A stretch of DNA of 64,000 nt, taken from the NCBI GenBank assembly GCA_035610365.1, contig CM069432.1, forward strand, positions 265,357,177 to 265,421,176. Reading direction: 5' to 3'. This DNA is from Aquatica leii (Eukaryota; Arthropoda; Insecta; Coleoptera; Lampyridae). Below the pieces are notes generated by a model. The model was not told the DNA's origin, did no database searches, and saw nothing but the letters and a program-made list of their open reading frames with translations. Every line of letters begins with the position of its first letter. Position 1 is the stretch's first letter. The position numbers and the translations under genes are program-made. Shown here piece after piece: positions 47,778 through 59,645 of the stretch.

Positions 47778-49058
47778 CTAGTTTTCCGGACGCTCTTCTG
47801 GTCTTCTTTTGGGCTTAGTACAACGGCGTCGTACGTGGCCCACTTCTCCGCAGTTCCAGCACGTCAGTTCTCTTCCTCGAGTTCCTCGTTCCCGAAGTAC
47901 CCGTCGCACTATGTCTTCAATGTTTTCTTCTGTGTGCGAGGATACTTCTGCAGCACAGCGGCGCTTATGGCTGCCTCGGTGCGACGCTTGTTTCGCCGCC
48001 TCGAACTCCAAAGCATGGGTTAATGCGTCATCCAACGTCTTCGGTCGAGCTAACGGGAGAGTCTGCTGTGTTTCGCTGTCTCGGAGGCCGTCTACGAAGG
48101 TTTGAATAGCCAACTGCTCCAAGAAGGTATCTGGTGCTGTAGGATACGCAAGCCGTGTTAATCTGGCGATTTCAGCCTCAAACTCTTGAAGACTTTCGGC
48201 AGCTTTTTGAACCCGACTTTTAATTTGAGCTTGATAGACTTGTTGAAGATGAGCATCTCCATATCTCATTTCTAACCGTGAAATTAAAAGTTCGTAATTT
48301 TCTTGTAGGTGGTCAGGAACAGTTTGTAAAATTCCAAGCGCTTCTCCACGTAAGGACACTATTAAAGACGTCGCTTTTTGCTTGTTGCTCCAACCATTAG
48401 CAGTAGCTGCGGCTTCAAACTGCTTGTAGTAGGTTGACCATGGAACTTTACCATCAAAATTCGGTGGTACAACTTTGAACTTGTGAGCGTTTTCTTCTCG
48501 ATGGTCCATTATTAAATCTTCACTCGTGACGCTTCCTTCACCCTGACAATTCATTTGGGTCATTCTTTCTTCAAGCAGTTGTATTCTTTCTCTCAATTTT
48601 TTCTCTAGCTTGTCTTCTATGGTTCTTGAATTTTCTTTTAACTTCTCTTCTAATTTGTCTTGTACTTCTTCTATTATGTCATTCGCAGAATCGCAAATTT
48701 CTTCTTTTAAGTTTAACATGTCTGCTTGGGTTTCCTCTTGAACAATTTTGATTTGATTTTCTATGCTCGTTCGTATTTCTTCTTTTAAACTTCTAGAATT
48801 TTCCAACAACTTTTCTTCCATTTTTCTAGAATTTTCTTCCATTTTCTGAGAATGTTCGGAGAGTTTTTCTTCCATTTTTCTCGAATTGTCCGACAGTTTT
48901 TCTTCGATTTTCTGTGAATTTTCGTAAAACTTTTCTTCTATTTTCTGCGAATTTTCTTCCATTTTTCTATTCATCGATTCTTGACCGTTTTTTATCGATT
49001 CAAGAAATTCAAATAGTTTTGCATCCATTTTTTCTGCTTGCAAACGCGTCACCGGCAT
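47778..49058 (-). CDS. gag region of the Ty3/gypsy element
   Basis: A part of the LTR element. One open frame of 426 codons encodes an N-terminal coiled coil built of a roughly 11-residue repeat (ENSRKMEEKLS-like) over the first 120 residues. A capsid-like helical region follows (WSTYYKQFEAAATANGW) and then a CCHC zinc knuckle (CWNCGEVGHVRRRC) near the end. The family uses this protein as its particle and RNA-packaging component. Confidence 0.8.
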   Translation of the reverse strand: MPVTRLQAEKMDAKLFEFLESIKNGQESMNRKMEENSQKIEEKFYENSQKIEEKLSDNSRKMEEKLSEHSQKMEENSRKMEEKLLENSRSLKEEIRTSIENQIKIVQEETQADMLNLKEEICDSANDIIEEVQDKLEEKLKENSRTIEDKLEKKLRERIQLLEERMTQMNCQGEGSVTSEDLIMDHREENAHKFKVVPPNFDGKVPWSTYYKQFEAAATANGWSNKQKATSLIVSLRGEALGILQTVPDHLQENYELLISRLEMRYGDAHLQQVYQAQIKSRVQKAAESLQEFEAEIARLTRLAYPTAPDTFLEQLAIQTFVDGLRDSETQQTLPLARPKTLDDALTHALEFEAAKQASHRGSHKRRCAAEVSSHTEENIEDIVRRVLRERGTRGRELTCWNCGEVGHVRRRCTKPKRRPEERPEN

Positions 49059-49335
49059 AAATTTAAATATAACACGAATATAAAGTTTAAATACACTACT
49101 TTTTAAAATGCAGTTTTTGTATAACGCAAAATTTTAATAACGACCCACTTGTTAATATTAAACCACGGAAACGACTTTAATTAATATCGCGATCACGCAC
49201 TTGTTAAAGAAAAAGTTTAATAAACACTATTTTATACTTATACAGTTATTTACGCAATCAACTACGGCAGCGATATTAGATTACTTAATGGTATTTACAC
49301 TAATAAAAATCGCGACCTTCACACCGTGACACCAC

Positions 49336-49781
49336 TGTTACGTATTTATTTGTTAAAAACTAATTTATTTAAAACGACTAAAACTACGTTTACTTATTCT
49401 AGTAATATGTACACTTTTAAATTAACCGAACTAATAAAATCTAATAATAAAAACACTTACACTATAATTTATATCACTTACAAGAAGATAAGATAACGTC
49501 CTCGGATATCACACTTGTTTACACTAATTATCACGTTCACGATTATTCTCGATTTATTTATGTAGACACGCGTGCTAACGATTTATTTCCACTTGATAAT
49601 CTTCTTAACACTGATGTATTCGCATTCCAGCAATAACTGACCTACGATCTGTCTCGTCGCTATATAAAGACATACGGAAATCCTTCTCGAGCGTTCCCTA
49701 CTTTTCGCTATAACTTCTAGAAAAATAGATAACAGTTTCTAGAAGGCTCTTGCATTTGCAAGTAATTTCTCGAACGTTTCA
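49336..49781 (-). repeat. 5' LTR of the Ty3/gypsy element
   Basis: 446 bp, partner of 43347-43775. On the plus strand it starts TGTTACGTATTTATTTG and ends CTCGAACGTTTCA. Confidence 0.9.
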
Positions 49782-49844
49782 ATATTGTTTAGTCCAGTCA
49801 ATTAGAAACTTCATATTTGCACTGTCAACTTGACTGTCTTGCGA

Positions 49845-50040
49845 CCACGGTGTAATACACCGGGATTGCACTGTGATTACGTCGTGTGTTTATTCCATGT
49901 GTACACGTTGTATCCACGGTCAAAAACTACGGTGGATCGACTGTGGGTTCGCGTAGAATTACCGTGTAGAATTAGCCACGATTACACGGTGTATAAATGG
50001 AATAAACACGCAGTGTAAACACAATGGCTAAACATTCTAA
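49845..50040. repeat. Imperfect palindromic repeat
   Basis: GGTGTAATACACCG and GTGTGTTTATTCCAT at the left are mirrored by ATGGAATAAACACGCAGTG and CACGGTGTA at the right. GTGTA, ACGGTG and CACGG words recur between. It looks like a small word-rich MITE inserted in or beside the Jockey-like LINE. Confidence 0.45.
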
Positions 50041-50999
50041 ATTGTAATTTAGTGCTGTAGACCCGCGCAAACCAACAGGATCAAAAGGTATTTAAATCTG
50101 AACGTACAAACTAGAAAGCACGTACCTCAAGTTTGCAGTACGCGTTTATCATTCGCCTTTTGTTTCATTGTTTAATAGCAGCAAGCCTACTTCTTTTAAT
50201 TTATCTTTTAATTCAATTTGAACAAAAACTTTATTTAAACAGATCAAATAAATCTTATAGTAGATAGTTTTAGGGTTTTATAAATATTTTATTTTCAAAG
50301 CTTGAGCGAGTGGTTTTCAGAATATTTTGTTTTGAAATTTTTGATCGGTCGCCATTTTGTTATTTAATAAAATAGAAAATAATTTAAGTACAAATGTTTT
50401 AGAGAACCGAAAGCAAATTTTAAGATTTTTTAAATATTCCTTAAAATAAGGGAGTAATGACGATTTTTCAAAAAACGCCAACTCCAAATCAAAAATTTGA
50501 ACTAAGAAAATTGGTTTGTTTCAATGTGTTCTAACTGCCATTATTTGGCGTTACAACTTAATATTAACGCCCTGTATATAATAAAGTTTATTTAAATAAA
50601 TTCAAAATTTCATTTTTACTCTAAAAAGCAAATTGGAAGTACCTTTATTTCTAAAAAATTCTAATTTTCAAATAATATGCAAAATGATCACGTTGTCACA
50701 AACTCATTCTTACCAAAGAAAAAAAATTTTTTAGTTTTTAGGCTACATAAGCTACAGTTTGAAAACAGTAAAAATGATCGCTCTTTATTTATTGCTTCTG
50801 ATTTTTTTTTAAATCAATTATTTATGTGGTATAACGATACATACAAATTTATTTGTAGAAGATAATTTTTAAGATAAACGAGACATAAATTTCAATAGAT
50901 AATCTTAGTTAAAGTTTGTCTTGATACTAAGAAAGGTTTTTCTTCATCTCTCCACATTTATATATTTAGTTTATGATACTAATCAATAGTTTCTTTTTA
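50041..50999. other. Distal part of POLD1 intron 8
   Basis: AT-rich DNA with no gene recognised. It should include the branch point and polypyrimidine tract for exon 9; TTTCTTTTTAAG directly precedes the exon. Confidence 0.4.
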
Positions 51000-51001
51000 A
51001 G

Positions 51002-52027
51002 GTATATTTTCCATATTTACTTATAAATAAGAAAAGGTACGCAGGTTTATACTTCACCCGAACCGATAAATACGACAAAATGGACTGTAAAGGCATCGAA
51101 ACAGTTCGCCGAGACAATTGCACCTTAGTCGTCGATGTTATCAACACATGTCTACAAAAACTACTAATCAATAGAGATCCAGATGGAGCTATCGCATATG
51201 CAAAGCAAATAATATCTGACTTACTCCAAAATAATGTCGATATCTCGCAATTAGTAATAACGAAAGAATTAACAAAAGCCGATTATGCAGCTAAACAAGC
51301 ACACGTAGAGCTTGCTAAAAAAATGACCAAAAGAGATCCTGGAAACGCACCTAAACTTGGTGATCGAATACCTTACGTTATAACATCAGCTGCTAAGAAC
51401 ACACCCGCATTTCAAAAAGCCGAAGTGAGTACTAACTTAATAACTAAATCGTGTAACATCTTGTGTTTAGGATCCAATTTATGTTCTTGAAAACAATATC
51501 CCCATTGACGCAACATACTATTTAGAAAACCAACTATCGAAGCCGTTGTTGAGGATTTTCCAACCAATTCTTGGTGATAACGCAGAATCGATTCTATTAC
51601 GTATGTGTTCTCATTAACGTATTTGCATTTGACTGGAATATTTTTAGGTGGTGAACACACGAGGACCAAAACTGTAGTTACATCAAAAGTGGGCGCCTTA
51701 GCTGCGTTTACCCGTAAAAAAGAAACCTGCATGGGGTGTCGCTCCGTTTTACCGAACGGTTACGAGAACGAAGCTTTGTGCCCTTACTGCAAACCCAAAG
51801 AATCAACGCTATATCAACAGGAATTGAACCACCATCGCCAATTGGAAGATAGATTTGGAGCCCTATTTACTGAATGCCAACGGTGCATGGGATCACTACA
51901 CGAAGAAATTCTATGCACAAGTCGCGATTGCCCCATATTTTATATTCGTAAAAAAGTACAAATGGAGTTGGAGACAAGTCAGAAACGCATGATTAGATTT
52001 GGCGAACCTCTTGAAGAGGAGTGCTAA
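51002..52027 (+). CDS. POLD1: DNA polymerase delta catalytic subunit, exons 9-11
   Basis: C-terminal 310 residues of POLD1. Exons are 51002-51424, 51471-51600 and 51648-52027, with GT...AG introns of 46 and 47 nt; the phases continue exactly from exon 8. The thumb begins [18 protein letters not shown], then [14 protein letters not shown]. It includes [19 protein letters not shown] and [10 protein letters not shown]. The two cysteine motifs are complete: CysA (C952, C955, C969, C972), the zinc site used for PCNA contact, and CysB (C1001, C1004, C1014, C1019), the iron-sulfur site that binds the B subunit in other eukaryotes. The stop TAA is followed by ATTAAA about 25 bases later. Only one set of these exons exists in the window, although exons 1-8 occur twice. 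The gene is convergent with ARL1. Confidence 0.95.
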
Positions 52028-52275
52028 GTAAAGTTTTCTTATATGTTTATTATTAAAATTTATAATACAAATTTACTTATCGCGTGTAAAAATGCATGAG
52101 CGATTAAATTTTATTTTGATAAAGGACTAAATTAATATAACCTTAACTTAAATATACAAATTTTATACATTATACTTATAATAGCAAAAGGAATGGTTGT
52201 TTGACCAAGTTGGAAAACTGAAGCATAACGAAATGTAATAACAACCGTAATTTGCCGAAGTGTATAAAATATACC

Positions 52276-52281
52276 TTTATT
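52276..52281 (-). terminator. Poly(A) signal of ARL1
   Basis: AATAAA on the minus strand, 33 bases past the ARL1 stop codon. Confidence 0.55.
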
Positions 52282-52313
52282 GACAGACTAGTAAGTGAAA
52301 TTTTCGAAATGTG

Positions 52314-53005
<692 letters not shown>

Positions 53006-53816
53006 TGTTTAAGACGAGCTCAGCAAAATTCGACTGGAATCAAGTGATAAATTTATTGATAAAGAATTTATTATTATTTCATTTTGAGTTTATTCAAAAA
53101 AATTCGGTATTTGTTAAGTTTACATCACCGCTTGACGTGTACAAACTGCGATAGTTGATTTTACAGTGTTGCCAAAACGATTTATTTACAAAAGAATAAT
53201 TTACGTTGAATCTCAGGCGATTTTTTTTTAATAGCTGGACCACAAGTACAAGTAAATATAACATTTCAAGTTAATCATTTGCTCATAAAATAATTTTTCA
53301 TATTTTAAAATTAGTTTCATTGATAGAATTGCTTGATTTACCATTTCATGTAACAATAATTTATGTAGCAAGCGACGGAAGTGAAGCATACAGCATGACG
53401 AATGTTAATGCAACGCGAGGCCGCAGGTAGAGTGCTTTATAAGAGTTTTTAGCTTGCCCTTTGTAAAATTTTTGAGAAAATTTAAAAAAGAACCATTATA
53501 CTAACGAACGAGTATTGACGTTTGCGATGTTGGCACCATAAAAAATTATTTTCAATCTCTGTCGTCTCAACGTCAACCAACAAGTGTCTAACACGCTGTC
53601 GATCTGTATATATATTTATTATCGACCGTAATGCCGCTATAACGTAATGTCATTATAGGGCTTTTCGTTAATTCGACCCGGTCGATAGTGCTAGATACAT
53701 TCCGGTAATTAGCTGATTCATACAATACATATACCGATGCTGGTGAATGTGGAATACCTGGATCGAAGTTGAGATGATCTAGTTTAATTTTAAATCCAAT
53801 TAAAGTTCCGCGAAAT
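53006..53816. other. Region upstream of ARL1
   Basis: Must hold the ARL1 promoter and 5' UTR; no TATA or recognised motif was singled out. GC-richer patches near 53370-53440 and 53600-53720 are not recognised. Confidence 0.35.
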
Positions 53817-54000
53817 TACCCAGTAAACACACGACGTCCCAGGGACGTTCGTTTTATGTCCAAATGATGTCTTTACATCCCGGGCTTTAAAGCAGACCTC
53901 TTCAGGATGTTTTTAATAGGACGTCCTCAGGATGTCAATGAAGAACGTACAATGGAATGTCCTATGCGGGAAAACAAATTCGTTCGTTTGTCAATTCATA
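53817..54000. mobile_element. Short word-repeat element with ACGTCC motifs
   Basis: It starts CCCAGTAAACACACGACG and carries GGACGT/ACGTCC and GATGTC words in both orientations over about 150 bp (GACGTCCCAGGGACGTTC is itself palindromic). The left terminus resembles the CCCAATAAACACA start of the nested element at 11876. The right end is not defined. No coding. Confidence 0.4.
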
Positions 54001-54248
54001 TTTTTAATCGAATTTATAAAAATTGAAAACAATTTTTATATTACCTAATGCGAATGTTTATTTATAATTACTTATCAAATAAAATTAGAACAGGATTATA
54101 CATTCATTATATATGTATAAATATAAATTAATCAATGATATAAATATAGGACAGTTAAATAAATATTATCCATCCATCAATTTCGGTTACTGTAGTTAAT
54201 CTTTTTTTTGATATAACAAAAACTTTGAAGATGTTGATTTACTTCAAC

Positions 54249-56342
54249 CACGCAAAAATAAATCGTGGTTTTCATTCAATATATCTCGTTAAATGTTAAC
54301 CGAAATGTCCTGTTTGTTGGAACCCGAGTTAGGAAAGGAAGAACAAACGAAAAAACTTCCTTCTAAACAAGTGCACAAACGTCATTATACCAAAGTGAAG
54401 AAGAGTTAGTTAACTGACGGTCTGCCAGTGGGTACTGAGGTCCTAGTTACGGAAGCAACCCAGCTATTAGTTGAATGGTCAGAACAAGTAAACAAGGACT
54501 AAAATACACATATATATAAGAAAGACATGATTCTAAATCAAACAAAAGTTATAAAGATCTAGAGTTCATTGACAAAGCATCTTACCGTGACTTTAATAAA
54601 TAAAAGCAGGCAATTTTCTGTATCATAGATCCAAGATACACTACTTCAAATAAAATGCAAGCAGGGTCCATTTTCAAGAAGCAACCTGCAACTTTAAGAT
54701 GTACCCTTCGCGGTAAATAAAATATTAGATTACACTTAACAAGACAATGTATAGATAGGTGTTTTTTTTTGTTATCAAATCCATCATAATCACCATCAAT
54801 AAAAAAATATTTCGATCAAAAAAACTTTTATACCATCAAATTATAAACGCAAAAAAACAACGCAGTTATTATGCGTAATGTAGAATTGAAATCAGAGATT
54901 AGCATTAATACGGTAGAGAAATTAAAAAATTAAATAGCAAAGAAGTTTAAGTAGCTTTTTTACAAATAAAGAAACGTCTGCACAACGCCACTTTCAATTT
55001 TAATAATCATCAAATTAGGTATTAAATATTTAATTACAGTTTAATTTACGACGCTTAATATTGTGTTCAAAATTTGCAAATAAATGAAATAAAGAAAATA
55101 CGACGAATCTAAATTACATTTCAAACATTCGGCGAAATTGAAATGACCACATATATGTAAGCATTGTCATCTGGTGGAAAGAACGATAACTACAAAAACA
55201 CGTTTGATCCGTTGAGAAGGTTGCACACGCTAAGGATAGAACGTCAAAGGCAGAAAAGTTCCGAAAAAAATTTGTGTAATGCTTGGTTTTCTTTGTGTTT
55301 TATAAAATTTTATTGGTATGTAACTAAAGTTATTAGTTAGCTAACGTAAAGAGTGATAAAATTATAGAAACACCACATGTTTTATTTGTTTGGGTAAGAC
55401 AAATTCATTGGCGGTCATTTCAATTTCGTCGAATGCTTGAAATGTAATTTAGATTCGTCGTATTTTCTTTATTTCATAATTTCATTTATTTGTAAGTTTG
55501 AACACAATATTAAGCGTCGTAAATTTAACTGTAATTATTAAATATTTAATACTTAAATTTGATATGATTATTAAAATTGAAAGTGGCGTTGTGCAGATGT
55601 TTCTTTATTTGTAAAAGGAAGCTACTTAAACTTTTTTGCCATATAATTTTTTCATTTCTCTACCTTATTAATCTAATCTCTGATTTCAATTCTACATTAT
55701 GCATAATAACTTAGTTGTTTTTTTGCGTTTATAATTTGATGGTATAAAAGTTTGTGAAAGTTTGAAAGTTTTTTTGATCGAAATATTTTCTTATTGATGA
55801 TTATTTTGATGGATTCAATAACAGAAAAAAACACCTATCTATGCATTGTCTTGTAAAGTGTAATCTAATATTTTATTTACCGCGAAGGGTACATAAGAGT
55901 AGCAGGTTGCTTTCTAATAATGGCCCTGCTTGCATTTTATTTGCAGTAGTGTATCTTAGATCTATGATACAGAAAAGTGCCTGCTTTTATGTATTAAAGT
56001 CGCGGTAAGTTGCTTCGTCAATGAACTCTACATCTTTATAACTTTTGTTTGATTTAGAATCATGTCTTTATTATATATGAGTATTTTTAGTCCTTGTTTA
56101 TTTGTTCTGACCATTCAACAAATAGCTGGGTTGCTTCCGTAACTAGGACCCCAGTACCCACTGGCAGACCTTCAGTTAACTAACTCTTCTTCGCTTTGAT
56201 ATAATGATGTTTGTGCACGTGTTTAGAAGGAGGTTTTTTCGTCTCTTCTTCCCCTCCTAACTCGGGTTCCAACAAACAGGACATTTCGGTTAACATCTAA
56301 CGAGTTATATTGAATGGAAACCACGATTTATTTTTGCTGTGT
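54249..56342. mobile_element. 2.1-kb foldback element with about 900-bp arms
   Basis: Two long inverted arms, about 54249-55155 and 55414-56342, surround a spacer of about 260 bp. Matching blocks include AATAAATCGTGGTTT and its complement at the two outer ends, and CAGGACATTTCGGTTAAC-type blocks. Inner pairs include GTAGAATTGAAATCAGAGAT and, next to the centre, TTACATTTCAAACATTCG with its complement. The right outer end reads GCTGTGTG, i.e. CACACAGC inverted, like other elements in this window. The arms differ by scattered substitutions and small indels. No protein was recognised. A third, partial arm copy lies at 57041-57275. Confidence 0.7.
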
Positions 56343-57040
56343 GTTTTGTTTAATCTACTGCAGTCGAGAGTAAGCAGTGTATAACTAACTAACGATCATA
56401 ACCACAACTAGATATCGCTGTTTACTTTTTGGTTTGCGGATTTAGTTTTCAAATGCGAGTGGATTACATCACAAAGTTTGGTGCGAATTTAAGAAGTTTG
56501 GGTTAAGTGTATTTCGTTGTTATTGTTTTTGATGCGCTTATAGGTTTTTAAACTTAATATCGCATTGTTATCCAGTAAATGCATGGCCATTCTCTTTTCT
56601 ATCTCACTGGCGATCATCTTCCATATAGATCATACGCTTTGAACATAAGCAGAAATAAATTATACACCGGTTATTAATCGAGTCGAAATGACGATCCACA
56701 AATTATGTATCCGGTACATGGATTCGTCCCATAACATCATCATGCATCAGCGAAAAGTTTTTATGGGGTCAAGTCAGAAATAAAGTCACTATTACTAGTA
56801 AAGGAAAATGCTACAAGATATGCGAGAATCAATGATTGAAACGGAATAAAGAACCATATTTGATATTAACTACCACTATCTGAATCATGTGAACCCACTG
56901 ACGTTTAAAAACTAAAAATTGCGAACCAAAAACTAAGCTGCGCATCTCGCTGTGGCTATGATCGTCAAGCTAACCCCCTCTTCTTCTACGTTGTATTAAG
57001 TTTTTTATACCCTGCCGATACTGTTGATATGTGGAATTAA
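56343..57040. other. Region without a recognisable gene
   Basis: No coding or paired repeat was identified. Confidence 0.35.
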
Positions 57041-57275
57041 GTAAAACACACAGCAAAAATTAATTTTATTTAAGTATAACTCGTTAAATTTTAATCGAAA
57101 AGTCTTCTGTTCGGTTGCAGCTGGTGTAGGAAGAAACCCTTACGGTTTTCTAACTAAAGAACATATATAAAACATGCACAAACGTAGTCATTTTAAACTG
57201 ACGCCTCCGCCAGTAGGTACTGAGGTCTTGGTGACGAATCAACCCAACTGAGTTGAAACATAAACAAGTAAGTGT
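57041..57275. repeat. Partial copy of the foldback arm
   Basis: It begins ACACACAGCAAAAATTAAT and follows the left arm of 54249-56342 with gaps (TAACTCGTTAAATTTTAA, GCACAAACG, CCAGTAGGTACTGAGGTC). A diverged relative or solo arm. Confidence 0.55.
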
Positions 57276-57589
57276 TATTTAAATAAATGGATAGAGCATC
57301 TAAAAAAGATTATCTTTGGTACCGCAGACTTAAGATAGCGGCACAAGTTTAAGATTTAGTACGTGACATTAGAATGCGAGTCAGTAGCAAAGAGAAGAAG
57401 TAAATGCTGCTTAAGTTGCTACGCATGTGTCACTTTTAGATAAGTGCGTTGATGGAATTAAGTAAGCATTGGTCGATAGATGTCAAAGAATTGTCATTTT
57501 GTAGGTTTTTAGAACTGTTTGGCGATCTACTTGTCAATTCTTCTTGCTGGTGCTGTCGTGTTGTGTTGTGTTTTTGTTGTTTGTGCAAA

Positions 57590-58420
57590 ATGCAACTCGC
57601 CGAAATGCCTTTTCTGCTCGGGGAAGCCCTTACATTACTCGCCGCACGCCAATTGTACCCTGAGAAATACGCAAATAGACAACTTCCAAACGCTCGCATG
57701 TATATGGGGCTGTTGACCAGCGTCAGCAGAATATTTTGAAGGACAGCATAACCGCTGTCCACAATCATGGTTCGACAACCTACATTGGAGGAGACGGTTT
57801 AAGGAGAATCTGTCAACTAGTACGCGCGCTGTAGCTAGAGAACTAAATGTCGGCCACCATACAGTATGGCAAATTGTCCAGCAATTTTTTCGACATTCAT
57901 TCAAATTACGAAAAGTTCCGCGTTGCCAAAGATACTGTCAGTGGTTTTTACGACAGATTCGAAACATACCTGATTTCCCTAACCATGTGTTGTTCACTGA
58001 TGAGGCTACATTCACAAGAAAAGGATTTTTTAATGCGAGAAATAGCCATGTTTAAACCACATAGAATCCACACGCGACAAAAAGACGCAACAATCAATAT
58101 AAATTATCTGTGAATGTGTGGGTATAGGGGTTATGGAAACTTATTTAATTGGGCCTTACATTCTTTCTCCGCGCTTAAATGGGCACATTTATGGAAAATT
58201 TCTACCCGAACTGCTTCTAGAACTCCTTGACGAAGTGCCACTAGAAGTAAGAAAAACAATGGTTTACCACAACATGACGGGGTTTCCCCACATTTTATCC
58301 TAGCCGTTAGAGAGTGGTTGCACACGCAATTCTCCGATAGATTCATTAGACGTGATGGACATGTCCCCCGATCTGATTCCTCTCGATGTCTTCCTCTGGC
58401 GCACATAAAAAATTTAATTT
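57590..58420 (+). pseudogene. Mariner/IS630-like transposase pseudogene (DUF4817 type)
   Basis: A decayed insect transposase. The N-terminal helix-turn-helix reads GEALTLLAARQLYPEKYANR (about 57610). The next parts, in shifting frames, are RCPQSWFDNLHWRRRF, STRAVARELNVGHHTVWQIV (about 57820-57880) and QRYCQWFLRQI. The first catalytic block reads HVLFTDEATFTRKGFFNARN (about 57990-58045). LIGPYILSPRLNGHIYGKFL (about 58150) and LLDEVPLEVRKTM (about 58210-58250) follow. The last block (DLIPLDVFLW-like) ends near 58405. Several stops and frame changes. It belongs to the same family as the fragment at 29430-29720. Confidence 0.65.
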
Positions 58421-59645
58421 AGGAAACAAATACAAAATTGAAGTTATAAAACAAAGAAAACACGACCCATCTAAATTTTATCTTAAGCGTTCTTTTAACA
58501 CAAAGAAAACCGGTGCACGCTCCTAGCATTTTGATAACGGTGACGGATTATTAAAATTTACAGTTACTCATTTTACCGCTTACGTTACTTTAGATCTATC
58601 TAATACCCAACACATTTTTATTACATTACTTTTACGTTATTAGAGCACTTTTGTAACGTACTCTATACAAACACGGGTATTTTCTTCGTAATTGATTTGA
58701 GTGTGTAAACACTTCAACGTTAGCCATAAAATAATCTTTATTAAAGCCTTTAGTTTGATTTATTAAATTGTGAAAACATAATTTAAAGATTTATGTTTAT
58801 ACTATTTTTTGGTTACATCCCAAGCAGCACACTGACGTCATTGACACGTCTTAATAATGTCTTGTACGTCATTTGAACAACGTAATGTGCTGCCAGGGAT
58901 ATGGGTTTATACAAATTAAGTGCAAACAAATATGGTACAAAACGATAGTAACATAAAATGGCGTGCATCTTTTTTGACCGTGTAAAAACATTATAACTTG
59001 GACGGAAGATTGCAAAAATTTAGCGACGTTACTTTAAGGAAACAGTTACGTTTATTTAACGTCATTAGTCATTTATGGTTGCTTGGATATACTAGAAGTG
59101 AAACAACTATTGAACTTGTTGCTTTATGGTTCATATGCTAATTGGGTGGTTGACTTTATATCTACTTAGCTGAGTTTTAAAAGAATCAAATAATACATAT
59201 TTTACGTGACCTGCCGTATAGGCAGCACACCCTTGCAATGTTGGAAGTTGGTAATTTTCAATACCAAAAGTACTGTCATTGGCAAAGAATCTAACTTTCT
59301 CAAAATAAGAAAATTAAAAATTAATGAAATATGCCCAGGCAGCACATTAAGTTTTGTTGACATTAAAATTACGTACGATACGTCATTAGGACGTGTCAAT
59401 GTCGTCATATGTGTGTTAAAAACCACAAAATGCTCATTATTTGCTAAACAGATTTAAAAAGTTTCTCTGAAAGAAATAGCAAAACCAAAAGGTTTCTCAA
59501 AAGACAGCTATTTCAAATAATTAAAATATTTCATAAAATTTATGAAGAATGGCACCAATGCATTAGTATAAAAAATGACCGTGTATATAATTTATAATTA
59601 CTATTTGCTAACATAACCTATAATTTTACCACAAGTTTATATAAA
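58421..59645. other. Region between transposase fossil and FCF1, with GCAGCACA elements
   Basis: No gene recognised. GCAGCACA or its complement occurs at 58824, 58886, 59222 and 59339. It is accompanied by ACGTC/GACGT words (for example TGACGTCATTGACACGTC at 58833-58850). The pair at 58824 and 58886 faces inward and would bound a 70-bp palindromic element. The last stretch up to 59645 must contain the FCF1 promoter. Confidence 0.4.

Larger units (their letters stand above)
43347..49781 (-). mobile_element. Ty3/gypsy LTR retrotransposon with a C-terminal macrodomain
   Basis: A structurally nearly whole 6.4-kb LTR retrotransposon on the minus strand, kept as a fossil. Both LTRs are present (43347-43775 and 49336-49781), with TG...CA ends and a 4-bp ATAT duplication at both flanks. 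Next to the 3' LTR is a purine tract (GTAGGGGGCAG, 43776-43786). Next to the 5' LTR is a primer-site-like GTGGTGTCACGG. Parts in order: gag with coiled coil and zinc knuckle, protease, reverse transcriptase, RNase H, integrase, then a macrodomain and a CCCH finger. The polyprotein has about three breaks. The LTRs are alike apart from a few substitutions and small indels, so the insertion is fairly young. It sits inside ORF1 of the Jockey-like LINE, all within POLD1 intron 8. Confidence 0.9.
27733..51001 (+). other. POLD1: POLD1 intron 8, 23.3 kb, filled with mobile elements
   Basis: The donor is AAG|GTATATG at 27732/27733. The acceptor is TTTTTAAG|GTATATTTT at 51001/51002, giving the conserved junction [11 protein letters not shown]. 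Nine of the other splice junctions of this gene bound introns of 46-55 nt and one of 126 nt, so this intron has grown about 400-fold. It holds transposase fossils, a Penelope-like element split by a LINE, inverted repeats, a Jockey-like LINE and a Ty3/gypsy element. Confidence 0.85.
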
